From assembly GCA_934474225.1 (NCBI GenBank), contig CAKSLU010000002.1, positions 1 through 64,000 of the forward strand: DNA of 64,000 nucleotides. The letters run 5' to 3'. Below are positions 26,275-34,564 of this stretch, one piece after another (the first letter of the stretch is position 1; each line of letters opens with the position of its first letter). Made by a program: the position numbers and the translations under genes. The stretch comes from an uncultured Eubacteriales bacterium. GTDB lineage: Bacteria; Bacillota; Clostridia; Oscillospirales; CAG-272. The notes beneath the pieces were generated by a model. The model had not been told where the DNA came from. It was given only the letters and a program-made list of their open reading frames with translations, and made no database searches.

Positions 26275-27523
26275 CGTTCTGCCTCCCCTCCGCGTCCGTG
26301 ATGCCGTACATCCGGTACATTTCTTCGATGTCCGCCGCAAACTGTGCCTCCACCGCCGCATTGGAGAAGGAATAGGACACGATGCGGCAGAGGAAGGTGC
26401 GCATCCAGGGCAGAATCTCGGCGGCGTCGTACAGCTCCGCCGTAAAGCGGCTGGTGTGCGCGTCCAGGCGCTCCACATTGCCGCAGCGCTTTTCGCGCTC
26501 CAGCCGTCTGTGAATGTGCGCCTCGTCGTCGCCATAGCGCACGGTGAACGACACCTGCTCCATGCAGCGGCGCGCCCGGCTCTGCGTGCTGACGCCCCAC
26601 ATATGCGCCCGCATGCCGTCGAGCTTTTGCCGCTGTGCGTCAAAATGCGTGCAGACCTCCCCCGCCTCGACCGCTGTGATGTTGTCGATGCGAAAAGACG
26701 TGATGCGCCCGATCCCAACAACATGCGCCAGCAGATACTGCCTGCCGCTCTGCACGCTGACAAAGATGCGCAGCGGAACGACGACCTGCGTATGTATGCC
26801 GCCGCGGCGGCGGTTCAGCACCGTCAGCGTGACGAAGCGCTTCTCCTGCATGGCACAGAGCAGCGCATACAGAATTTCGCTGTCAACGGCGCCTGTGATG
26901 TAGTGATGCTTGAAGGCAAACACATCCGCGTGCGGCGCGCTTTTGTCAAGGATGTACGAACCGATAACGCCGCAGGGCGCGACCTCGGAAAAGAAGTCGA
27001 GCGCCGCCGCATCCAGCATCGGCGTGTCCGCCGCGCGGCGGTAATAGAACGTCTTGCCGCGCTTTTCGGTCTCGATCAGCCCCTCGGACACATACTCGCC
27101 GAGTTTTTTGCGCACGGTGGATGCGTCAAAGAGGCGCGGCGCGGGGAATGCGGCAAGGCGGGCGTCCAGCGCCGCCGTGATGTCGGCAAGCGGAAGCGCC
27201 GTCGTCGGCGCATCCAGGATGTCAAAGAGCAGAAAATGCAGCGTGATGTCGCCGTCGGTAAAGCTCTTGGCTTTCCACGCCGCATACAGCGGATTGTGCC
27301 GCACGCGGCGGCTGTCCAGCGAAATGAACACGCGCTTGCCCTCCGGCGTCTGCCGAAAGCCCATGTAATCGCCGAGGTAGCTCTCCATGCGCCGCCGCTC
27401 GTCGTCATAGGAGCGCGCGCTCTTGGCGGTGTATTCCTCCCGCCGCTTGAAGCCGTAGACATAGAACTCGCGCATGTACTCGCGGATGCGGCTGAAATTT
27501 TTGATAAGCTCGCTGTACGCCAC
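26261..27523 (-). CDS. WYL-domain regulator (first of pair)
   Basis: 420 aa from a GTG at 27523. The AGGAG site sits seven bases before this GTG but only one base before the ATG at 27529, so the GTG is preferred. N-terminus (YSELIKNFSRIREYMREFYV, about 3-22, then SARSYDDERRRME) is typical of Firmicutes WYL regulators of about 430 aa. A winged-helix-like segment lies at about 100-170 and the WYL/WCX part at about 200-400. It leads the locus behind its own promoter. Likely a transcription factor for itself, its partner and rtcB. Confidence 0.82.
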   Translation of the reverse strand: MAYSELIKNFSRIREYMREFYVYGFKRREEYTAKSARSYDDERRRMESYLGDYMGFRQTPEGKRVFISLDSRRVRHNPLYAAWKAKSFTDGDITLHFLLFDILDAPTTALPLADITAALDARLAAFPAPRLFDASTVRKKLGEYVSEGLIETEKRGKTFYYRRAADTPMLDAAALDFFSEVAPCGVIGSYILDKSAPHADVFAFKHHYITGAVDSEILYALLCAMQEKRFVTLTVLNRRRGGIHTQVVVPLRIFVSVQSGRQYLLAHVVGIGRITSFRIDNITAVEAGEVCTHFDAQRQKLDGMRAHMWGVSTQSRARRCMEQVSFTVRYGDDEAHIHRRLEREKRCGNVERLDAHTSRFTAELYDAAEILPWMRTFLCRIVSYSFSNAAVEAQFAADIEEMYRMYGITDAEGRQNDDFQ

Positions 27524-27615
27524 GGGCATTCTCCTTTCTCTTGCGATTTCGGCTGCAATGTTCCGCCCCGCCGTTATGGTTCGGCGAAGAGCGATTGACA
27601 AATGTTATATTATAT

Positions 27616-27643
27616 AGTATACCATATTTCCCCATAGTTTCAA
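27616..27643 (-). promoter_or_regulatory. Promoter of the WYL pair
   Basis: Minus strand TTGAAA (27638-27643), 16-base spacer, TATACT (27616-27621). The adjacent ATATTATATAGTATA-type A/T-rich stretch is partly palindromic. Confidence 0.65.
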
Positions 27644-27708
27644 ACGGATTTTGACGAATTTTCGCGATTTCTGCGGCGAGATGTAAAACAAACAGATTTC
27701 GAGCGTAC

Positions 27709-27745
27709 AGAAAACCGCTGTCTCTATAGGAGGCAGCGGTTTTCT
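27709..27745 (-). terminator. Terminator downstream of the ATC-hydrolase-like gene
   Basis: Twelve-bp stem AGAAAACCGCTG / CAGCGGTTTTCT with a 13-base loop. Confidence 0.65.
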
Positions 27746-27781
27746 ACTGTCGATCGGGTTCAAGCGACTCTGCCGCCCCGG

Positions 27782-28413
27782 TCAGTCTTTGTCGGACTTT
27801 CTTGCCGCAGGCGCTTTTCCGCCGCACTGCAGGCAGAAGTCGCAGCAGTCGTCCCCTCTGCCGAGCGTTTTTGTGCGCCGCCAAAGGAGGTTTTGGTGCA
27901 GCCCGTCATAGGTAATGTCGTCACTGTGCAAAAGCAGGGGCACAGCTCGGGGCAACCGTACCGCACGCAGGTGTCGTGATACGGACACTTTGTCATGTCG
28001 ATGCGCCAGACGCCGCCGGTTGTGCGGATTTCCGTCGCCGCAAAGCCTGCCGCCGTACCGAACATCTTCCGCGCCTGCGTGGTGAAAACGCCCGGCACTT
28101 TCTTGTACAATCCGGGAATCCGCATGAGAACAAGCAGGATTTTCTTCGTCTTCCGCGCCCGCGCCGCCACATATTCGTGAATGGTATCCAGCGCCTCGTC
28201 CTTCGGCATGACCGTCTGCAGCATTTCATAGGCGGCGATGCCCGGCAGGATCTGACTTTCCAGATGAACCTGTTTCTCCTTCGTCGCGTCGGCGTTCTCC
28301 GCGCGCAGCGTGCGCATTCTTTCGGCAAAGGCGGCGTTCAGTGCCGCCGCCTGCGCCGGAAACCGTTCCCGCACCGTCGCGCGGAACGCCGCAATCAGAT
28401 AACTTTCCCGCAT
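27782..28413 (-). pseudogene. L-2-amino-thiazoline-4-carboxylate hydrolase family protein, frameshifted
   Basis: The N-terminal part (MRESYLIAAFRATVRERFPA onward) and the middle (WRIDMTKCPYHDTCVRYGCP, ELCPCFC) read in one frame. The conserved family C-terminus (SDDITYDGLHQNLLWRRTKT, then CCDFCLQCGGK) continues only in another frame that stops at 27782. The break is near 27925, where a one-base insertion would restore a roughly 210-aa protein. Unrepaired, the first frame runs on to 27760 with unrelated residues. The family includes an enzyme of D,L-ATC to L-cysteine conversion, but most members have unknown substrates. AAGGAGG precedes the start. It has its own promoter and operator. The frameshift could be real decay or a sequencing/assembly error. 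Confidence 0.78.
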
Positions 28414-28428
28414 GGTAATCCCTCCTTA

Positions 28429-28444
28429 GTTAGCAAATGCTAAC
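28429..28444. promoter_or_regulatory. Operator-like inverted repeat before the ATC-hydrolase-like gene
   Basis: GTTAGCAAATGCTAAC, a perfect 7-bp inverted repeat around AA. This type of site is typical of MarR-family repressors. It lies between promoter and ribosome-binding site. Confidence 0.6.
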
Positions 28445-28487
28445 TTTTGCGTGCAACAAGTACAGTTGCATCGATTTGTTCTCCTTT

Positions 28488-28516
28488 ATTGTAGCACAGC
28501 ACCCGTTGCTTTTCAA
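28488..28516 (-). promoter_or_regulatory. Promoter of the ATC-hydrolase-like gene
   Basis: Minus strand TTGAAA (28511-28516), 17-base spacer, TACAAT (28488-28493). Confidence 0.7.
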
Positions 28517-28549
28517 TAGACGGGCGTCGTTTTGCGGTCATTTTCACGG

Positions 28550-28582
28550 AAAAAGGACGGTTCTTCGAGAACCGTCCTTTTT
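28550..28582 (-). terminator. Terminator after lysS
   Basis: Perfect 15-bp stem AAAAAGGACGGTTCT / AGAACCGTCCTTTTT with a TCG loop, five bases after the lysS stop. It ends the long ftsE-to-lysS gene run. Confidence 0.9.
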
Positions 28583-28586
28583 ACAA

Positions 28587-30527
28587 TCAATACAGTTTTG
28601 CGCCGGCGGGGATGTGGGGATCGACCATCAAGAGTTGCAGCTTTTCTTCGCCCTCTTCTTCGTGAATGGCGGAGAGCAGCATGCCGCAGGACTCGATGCC
28701 CATCATGGCGCGCGGCGGCAGATTGGTGATGGCAATCAGCGTCTTGCCGACAAGCTCTTCCGGCTCATAGAACGCATGAATGCCGGAGAGAATGGTGCGC
28801 GCCGTGCCGGTGCCGTCGTCCAGCGTAAACTTCAGAAGTTTCTTCGACTTCGGCACAGCCTCGCAGGCAAGCACCTTGACCGCGCGGAAATCCGACTTCG
28901 AGAAGGTCTCAAAATCCACAAAATCCGTGAACAGCGGCTCAATCTGCACCTTGGAGAAGTCGATTTTCTCCGGGGCGGCTTCGACAGCCGGCGCAGCCTC
29001 TGCGGCAGCGGGCTTTGCAGCCTTCTTGTCGGCGTCCAGCGGCTTCATCGTCGGGAACAGAAGCACGTCGCGGATGGTATCGGCGCCGGTCATCAGCATG
29101 ACGCAGCGGTCGATGCCCATGCCCATACCGCCCGTGGGCGGCATGCCGTATTCGAGCGCGGTGAGGAAATCCTCATCGAGCATCTCGGTCTCGTCGTCGC
29201 CGCGCTGGCGCTGCTCTGCCTGCTTGACAAAGCGCTCACGCTGATCCAGCGGGTCGTTCAGCTCGGAATAGGCATTTGCCAGTTCGCTGTGGCAGATGAA
29301 CAGCTCAAAGCGCTCGGTGAGGCGCGGGTCGGCGGGGCTGCGCTTGGTGAGCGGGGAGACCTCGACGGGGTACATCGTGATGAAGGTCGGCTGAATGAGC
29401 TTCTCCTCGACCTTTTGGTCGAAGCAGGCATAGAGCGCGTTGCCCCAGGTCTTCTCGGCGGCGGGCGCAAGCTCGACGCCCTTTGCCTTTGCCGCGGCAA
29501 CCGCCTCGGCGTCGTCGGTGATTGCACCGAAGTCGATGCCGACATATTCCTTGACCGCATCCACCATAGTCAGTCTGCGCCAGCCGGGCGTGAGGTCAAT
29601 GGTTTCGCCCAGCCACTCGAGCGTATAGGTGCCGTGAATCGCCTTGGCTGCGCCCGAGAGAATGCCCTCGGCAATGTCCATCATATCATGGAAATCGGCA
29701 TACGCCTGGTACATCTCCACCGTGGTAAACTCGGGATTGTGCTTCGGGTCCATGCCCTCGTTGCGGAAGATTCTGCCCACCTCGTAGACGCGGTCCATGC
29801 CGCCGACGATCAACCGCTTAAGCGGCAGCTCGGTGGCGATGCGCATGTACATGTCGATGTCGAGCGTGTTGTGGTGCGTGATGAACGGACGCGCCGCCGC
29901 GCCGCCCGCGATGGTATTGAGCACCGGCGTCTCGACCTCGATATAGTTCATATTATCGAGGTAATTCCGCAGGAATTTGATAAACTGCGAACGAATCACA
30001 AAATTGCGCTTGACCTCGGGATTGACAATGAGGTCAACATAGCGCTGACGATAGCGCAGATCCTGGTCCTTCAGCCCGTGGAACTTCTCGGGCAGGGGCA
30101 GGAGCGACTTGGACAGCAGCGTGATCGCCTTGGCGTGCACCGAGACCTCACCGGTCTGCGTGCGGAACACAAAGCCGACAACGCCGACGATGTCGCCGAT
30201 GTCGTACTTCTTGAAATCTGCATATTCGTCGGTGCCGACATCGTCCCGCTTGACATAGACCTGCATCTTGCCGTCGCGGTCGAGCAGGTGCATGAAGCTT
30301 GCCTTGCCCATGACGCGCTTGCCCACGATTCTGCCTGCAATCTGCACATCCTTGCCCTCATAGGCGTCAAAATCCGCCTTGATTGCCTCGCTGTGTGCAG
30401 TGACATCAAAGGTCGTCAGCTCAAACGGGTTCTTGCCCGCCGCCGTCAGCGCGGCGAGTTTCTCGCGGCGCACCGCAAGCTCGTTTGTGTTATTGGTTTC
30501 CGTCACGGGTGTCTGATTCTCTGCCAT
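28587..30527 (-). CDS. lysS: Lysyl-tRNA synthetase (class II) with C-terminal Trbp111-like domain
   Basis: 646 aa, about 150 longer than standard LysRS. Residues about 1-495 are a complete class II LysRS: OB-fold anticodon domain (VQIAGRIVGKRVMGKASFMH), motif 2 with FRNEGMDPKHNPEF, and motif 3 GMGIDRCVMLMTG. An Ala/Pro-rich linker (about 500-522) leads to a roughly 115-aa tRNA-binding OB-fold of the Trbp111/EMAP-II type (SDFRAVKVLACEAVPKSKKL, then NLPPRAMMGIESCGMLL). That domain is normally free or on MetRS/PheRS and increases tRNA affinity. Charges tRNA-Lys in the cytoplasm. It follows greA by 26 bases, the usual Firmicutes pair. Confidence 0.95.
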   Translation of the reverse strand: MAENQTPVTETNNTNELAVRREKLAALTAAGKNPFELTTFDVTAHSEAIKADFDAYEGKDVQIAGRIVGKRVMGKASFMHLLDRDGKMQVYVKRDDVGTDEYADFKKYDIGDIVGVVGFVFRTQTGEVSVHAKAITLLSKSLLPLPEKFHGLKDQDLRYRQRYVDLIVNPEVKRNFVIRSQFIKFLRNYLDNMNYIEVETPVLNTIAGGAAARPFITHHNTLDIDMYMRIATELPLKRLIVGGMDRVYEVGRIFRNEGMDPKHNPEFTTVEMYQAYADFHDMMDIAEGILSGAAKAIHGTYTLEWLGETIDLTPGWRRLTMVDAVKEYVGIDFGAITDDAEAVAAAKAKGVELAPAAEKTWGNALYACFDQKVEEKLIQPTFITMYPVEVSPLTKRSPADPRLTERFELFICHSELANAYSELNDPLDQRERFVKQAEQRQRGDDETEMLDEDFLTALEYGMPPTGGMGMGIDRCVMLMTGADTIRDVLLFPTMKPLDADKKAAKPAAAEAAPAVEAAPEKIDFSKVQIEPLFTDFVDFETFSKSDFRAVKVLACEAVPKSKKLLKFTLDDGTGTARTILSGIHAFYEPEELVGKTLIAITNLPPRAMMGIESCGMLLSAIHEEEGEEKLQLLMVDPHIPAGAKLY

Positions 30528-30553
30528 CTTCGTACTTCCTTATCTTCAAAAAC

Positions 30554-31039
30554 TCAACCGTTGAGCTTCACGCGCGAAACCGAAAGCAGCTTCAGCGGAT
30601 AGCTCGTGCCGTCCGGCTTCTCCACCGTGACGGTGTCGCCCTCGCGTGCGCCGATGAGCGCCGCGCCGATGGGGGACTGGTCCGAAATCTTGCCCGACCA
30701 GAAATCCACCTCATTGGAGCCGACAATGGTATATTCCACTTCCTTGCCGTGCTTCTCGACCTTGACGATCGAACCGACGCTGACCTTGGAATGGTCCACC
30801 TCGGACTCATCCACAACGATTGCGTGCAGAATCAGCGCTTCCAGCTCGGTGATGCGGCTCTCGACCTTGGCCTGCTCGTTGCGCGCCTCGTCGTACTCGC
30901 TGTTCTCCGAAAGGTCGCCGTAGGAGCGGGCAACCGCCAGCGCCTCCTTGACCTCGGCGCGTCGGGTTGTCTTCAGATAATCAAGCTCGTCAACGAGCGC
31001 CTGATAACCCTCTTTGGTATAGTGCATCTGCTTTGCCAT
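30554..31039 (-). CDS. greA: Transcription elongation factor GreA
   Basis: 161 aa, standard length. N-terminal antiparallel coiled coil (about 1-75, YTKEGYQALVDELDYLKTTR, then SENSEYDEARNEQAKVE), whose acidic tip enters the RNA polymerase secondary channel and stimulates transcript cleavage. The C-terminal FKBP-like domain carries SKVSVGSIVKVEKHGKEVEY and ISDQSPIGAALIGAREGD. It lies between the ctp-like protease gene (36-base gap) and lysS (26-base gap), so it is probably part of the same transcript. AGAGGT lies before the ATG. Confidence 0.97.
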   Translation of the reverse strand: MAKQMHYTKEGYQALVDELDYLKTTRRAEVKEALAVARSYGDLSENSEYDEARNEQAKVESRITELEALILHAIVVDESEVDHSKVSVGSIVKVEKHGKEVEYTIVGSNEVDFWSGKISDQSPIGAALIGAREGDTVTVEKPDGTSYPLKLLSVSRVKLNG

Positions 31040-31075
31040 AATACTACCTCTTTCTCGTATATCGTAAACCGAAGA

Positions 31076-32362
31076 TTATTTATAGAGTGCAAGCGCCGCT
31101 TGCAGCTGTGCGTCGTTGTCATGCGCCAGTTTGAAGAGATTGATGCCGCGGTACTGTTCCTCCAGCTCGGACTCGATGTCCGGCGTAACGCCGATGCCCT
31201 CATAGTTGTCCGAATAGGGGGGCGCATACATCGAAGTCGAGATGCGCAGTGCCGAGCCGTCGCCAAACGGAATCAGCGACTGCACGGTGCCCTTGCCGTA
31301 GGTCACGGTGCCGACGACGACCGCCCGCTGATAATCCTTCAGCGCAGAGACGAACAACTCTGCCGCCGAGGCGGTGTTGCCGTTGGCCAGGACGACCATG
31401 GGCGCCTTGAACTCATTGGCATCCGATTCATAGACCTGCTCGGTGCCGTCCTTGTACTGGATGCGGACGATAGGCCCCTCGGGCAGCAGCATGTCGAGAA
31501 TCTCCAGAATGGAGGAAAGCTCGCCGCCGCCGTTGTTGCGGACATCGACGATGTAACCGTGCGCCTTGTCTTCCGAGCCCGCCTCAAGTGCATCGGCAAA
31601 CTGCGCGGCAGTGGTGTCGTTGAAGTCCATCAGGCGGATGTAGGCAATGGGCGTGACCAGATTCGGCAGTTCGATTGCCTCATAGGTGACCGACTGCTCC
31701 TCGACCATGCGGCGCGTGAGCGTGACATCAAACTGCTCCTCGTAGTTCTCGCCGCGCGCGACCGTCACCGTCACCTCGGTGCCGACCTCGCCGCGCACCT
31801 TGGCAATCGCCTCGTTGTAGCCGAGCGAAGCGACGCTCTCGCCGCCGACCGCAATGATGAGGTCGCTCGGGAGCAGACCGCCCTCGTCCGCCGGGCTGTT
31901 CGGCATGACATTCAGCACTTCAATCACGCTGAGGTCGGGATTGTACACCACGCTGACGCCGATACCGGCAAACTCGCCGGAATAGCCCTGCTGCAGCGCA
32001 GCATAATCCTCCGCATTGTGATACGCGCCGTACTTATCGCCGGTGTAGGCGACAAAGCCGTGCGCCGCGCCCTCGACCAGGTCGTCGATGTTAAGGTCGC
32101 CGACATAGTAGTCGGCATACAGCTCGGCGATCTCGCCGATTTTCGCTGCAACCCGCTCGGTAATCTCCTCGCCGAGCGTCTTATCCGCCGGTTCATCCGG
32201 CGCGGTCGGCTCCTCGGTCTTCTCGGTGTAGTCGGTGGGCACCTGCCCCGCCGGTTCGTCCCGGAAGAAGACATCGCCGAAAATGATGGTAAGCTGGAAG
32301 GTAATGACCATGGCGAAAATCACAAGGAAGATCGCCAGCCAGATTGAAATTTTCTTTGTCAT
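31076..32362 (-). CDS. S41 family C-terminal processing peptidase
   Basis: 428 aa. One N-terminal transmembrane helix (about 8-30) anchors it outside. A Glu/Pro-rich linker, PDZ domain (about 120-205, with GIGVSVVYNPDLSVIEVLNV) and S41 catalytic core follow. The catalytic Ser is in NGNTASAAELFVSALKDYQR (about 335) and the Lys in YGKGTVQSL (about 360). Such proteases cut exported substrates near their C-termini. Its place directly after the EnvC-like gene (33-base gap) repeats a known Firmicutes arrangement in which a Ctp protease is encoded with ftsEX and a peptidoglycan hydrolase. Confidence 0.93.
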   Translation of the reverse strand: MTKKISIWLAIFLVIFAMVITFQLTIIFGDVFFRDEPAGQVPTDYTEKTEEPTAPDEPADKTLGEEITERVAAKIGEIAELYADYYVGDLNIDDLVEGAAHGFVAYTGDKYGAYHNAEDYAALQQGYSGEFAGIGVSVVYNPDLSVIEVLNVMPNSPADEGGLLPSDLIIAVGGESVASLGYNEAIAKVRGEVGTEVTVTVARGENYEEQFDVTLTRRMVEEQSVTYEAIELPNLVTPIAYIRLMDFNDTTAAQFADALEAGSEDKAHGYIVDVRNNGGGELSSILEILDMLLPEGPIVRIQYKDGTEQVYESDANEFKAPMVVLANGNTASAAELFVSALKDYQRAVVVGTVTYGKGTVQSLIPFGDGSALRISTSMYAPPYSDNYEGIGVTPDIESELEEQYRGINLFKLAHDNDAQLQAALALYK

Positions 32363-32395
32363 GCTGTTTTCCCGTTTCCTGTAAGCAATATCGGT

Positions 32396-33646
32396 TTATT
32401 TCGGCTGAACGACCCAGCCGTTTGCAATCGGGTCCTGAATTTTGCCGTCCACGCGCACCTCAAAGTGCAGATGCGGTCCGGTGACATTGCCGGTGGCGCC
32501 CATCTCGGCGATGTGGTCGCCCTGCTTGACCGTGTCGCCGACCGAAACCAGCAGCTTGGAGCAGTGCGCATACAAGGTGGAGATGCCGCCGCCGTGATCA
32601 ACGACAATGTAGTTGCCGTAGCTGGAATGCTTGGTCGCTATAACGACCTTGCCGGTCTGTGCGGCGTAAATATCCGTGCCGACCGCCGACGGAATGTCGA
32701 TGCCGCGGTGGAAGTCGGTCACTTTCTTGCCGTAAATGTAATAAGTACGGTAACCGTAGCCGCTGCTGATGCGCTTGACCGAGAGGTCACACGGCCAGAT
32801 GAACTTGCCGCCGACATAGTCGGATTGGCTTGCCTTGGCAAGCTGCTTCAGAAGATTCTCGAGGCGGGCGTTCTCCTCGTCCTCGGCCTTCCGCGCCGCC
32901 TCATACTCGGCGGTGATCTGCGCCTCGGTCTTGCGGAGCGACGCGATGTAGCGGTCCGAATCGCCCTTCTGCTCCTCAAGCGCCGACTGCTCCTTCAGCA
33001 ATTCTTCGGCGTAGGTCTCCTGTTCCGCCTTGCTCGTCTCCAGATCCGCCTTGGTGGATTCGAGGACGCTCTTCATGTCCTCAAGTTGCTGCTTCTCGGT
33101 CTTGAACTTCTCGAGCAGTTTTGAGTTATAGGAGAGCAGGTTTGCCGCGTTTTCCACGCGGGAGAGCAGGTCGCTCATGTCATCCGCGCCGATGACGACG
33201 CTGAGCGCGTCGGTGTTTTCGCTCTCATACTGCGCGCGAATCATGAGCAGGAATTTCTCGCGGGTGGTGTTGACCTCCGCGGTTTTCTCGGTGATTTCGA
33301 CTTCCTTTTCGGCGATGGCGTTTTCCTTTTCGCCGATCTGCACGGTGAGCGCATCGAGCAGATTCTGTGCCGTCTCGATCTTCTTTTCGGTGCTGAGGAT
33401 CAGCTCGTTGTAGTACGCGGACTGCTGCTGCGCCGAATAGCGGTCGCTCTGCACGCCTTTCAGCTTATCCTTCAGTTCTTTCTGTTTTGCCTCCAGGTCT
33501 TTGATGGACTGCTGATAGGCGATGACATCCTTGTTGTCCGCAAACTGCGATGCGGAAGTCTTTGCCGCCGAAACGGCAAACGCCGCGCCGGCGGTCACTG
33601 CGGCTGCCGCAAGGGCGACACAGAGCAGCTTTTTCATCTTGTTCAT
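32396..33646 (-). CDS. EnvC/PcsB-like M23 peptidoglycan hydrolase
   Basis: 416 aa: signal peptide (1-27), long coiled coil (about 35-270) and a LytM/M23 domain (about 300-405). The metal-binding residues are intact in FHRGIDIPSAVGTDI (H...D) and the closing GPHLHFEV (H-x-H). The coiled coil probably docks onto the extracellular loop of FtsX, which activates the peptidase so that it cuts peptide cross-links at the septum. The gene lies 33 bases after ftsX. AAAGGAG precedes the ATG. Confidence 0.92.
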   Translation of the reverse strand: MNKMKKLLCVALAAAAVTAGAAFAVSAAKTSASQFADNKDVIAYQQSIKDLEAKQKELKDKLKGVQSDRYSAQQQSAYYNELILSTEKKIETAQNLLDALTVQIGEKENAIAEKEVEITEKTAEVNTTREKFLLMIRAQYESENTDALSVVIGADDMSDLLSRVENAANLLSYNSKLLEKFKTEKQQLEDMKSVLESTKADLETSKAEQETYAEELLKEQSALEEQKGDSDRYIASLRKTEAQITAEYEAARKAEDEENARLENLLKQLAKASQSDYVGGKFIWPCDLSVKRISSGYGYRTYYIYGKKVTDFHRGIDIPSAVGTDIYAAQTGKVVIATKHSSYGNYIVVDHGGGISTLYAHCSKLLVSVGDTVKQGDHIAEMGATGNVTGPHLHFEVRVDGKIQDPIANGWVVQPK

Positions 33647-33679
33647 GCAAACGCTCCTTTCCGGATGGATCAGGTTCGC

Positions 33680-34564
33680 TCACGCCTCAACATAGCGGCC
33701 GAGCGAAACGATACTGCCGACAATGCCGCAGAACAGCGAAATAGCGAAGAAGATGGCAAGCAGCATGGGGGTCATTGCGGCATAGCTGTACATTTTGACA
33801 ATGCCGATTTCGGACAGAACAAAGCCCGAAAGACCGCGGTAAATCAGCTTTTCGAGGAAGTAGGCAACACCGGCACCGATGCAGCCGATGAGCACGCCCT
33901 CCAGCACGAACGGCGCGGCAATGTAGGCGCGCCCCGCGCCGATGTAGCGCATGATGGTGATTTCCTCTCTTCGCGCATACACCGAGAGCTTGATGGTGTT
34001 GATAATGACAAACAGCGAGACCACGCCGCAGAGCACGGCAAACCACACAAACACGACCGAAATGCCGTTTTGCAGCGAGCCGATGGTCGCCGCGAGGTCG
34101 AGGCGGCTGTTGACCTTGCGCACGCCCTCGATCTGCTTGAGCTCATAGTCGAGCGTCGTTGCGCGCGCGTTGTCCGCGTAGGTAATGCGGTAGCAGTCGG
34201 ACAGCGGGTTTTCCTCGGGCGTGATGTCGTCGAGCAGGTAGGCGTATTCCGCAAACTCGCCCGCGATTTCGCGCAGCCCCTCTTCCTTGGAGACATAGGT
34301 CACGCTCTCAACATTGTCAAGCGCGCGGATCTTATCCCCGATGCTTGCCGCCGTGGCGGCGTCGGCATCGTATTCGAGGAAAACTTCAATCTCGTTGAGG
34401 TCGGTGATGTCCTCAAGATTATAGTCAATATTTTTGGAAATCAGCGCAAAGCTACCGATAAAGAGAAGGCAGCTGACAAGGACAAAGATGCTGACAAAGG
34501 TGAGCAGTCCGTTGCGCACCATGCCGTGCAGCGCCTGCACGAGCGCATCGCCGAAGCGTCTCAT
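33680..34564 (-). CDS. ftsX: Cell division permease-like protein FtsX
   Basis: 294 aa with four transmembrane helices: one at about 20-45 and three in the C-terminal half at about 170-290. The extracellular loop at about 50-160 (NEIEVFLEYDADAATAASIG) would bind the hydrolase. With FtsE it transmits ATP hydrolysis to the wall hydrolase encoded next. Its ATG overlaps the ftsE stop by four bases. Length and topology are normal. Confidence 0.95.
   Translation of the reverse strand: MRRFGDALVQALHGMVRNGLLTFVSIFVLVSCLLFIGSFALISKNIDYNLEDITDLNEIEVFLEYDADAATAASIGDKIRALDNVESVTYVSKEEGLREIAGEFAEYAYLLDDITPEENPLSDCYRITYADNARATTLDYELKQIEGVRKVNSRLDLAATIGSLQNGISVVFVWFAVLCGVVSLFVIINTIKLSVYARREEITIMRYIGAGRAYIAAPFVLEGVLIGCIGAGVAYFLEKLIYRGLSGFVLSEIGIVKMYSYAAMTPMLLAIFFAISLFCGIVGSIVSLGRYVEA

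Noticed and set aside
27760..27781. C-terminal extension of the ATC-hydrolase-like protein in its first frame
   Set aside because: Residues after the frameshift in this frame are unlike the family, while the other frame gives the conserved C-terminus ending at 27782.
28430..28471. Possible 13-aa leader peptide before the ATC-hydrolase-like gene
   Set aside because: An ATG follows an AAAGGAG-like word, but that word overlaps the expected transcription start, so it would hardly be present in the mRNA; no attenuator structure was seen.
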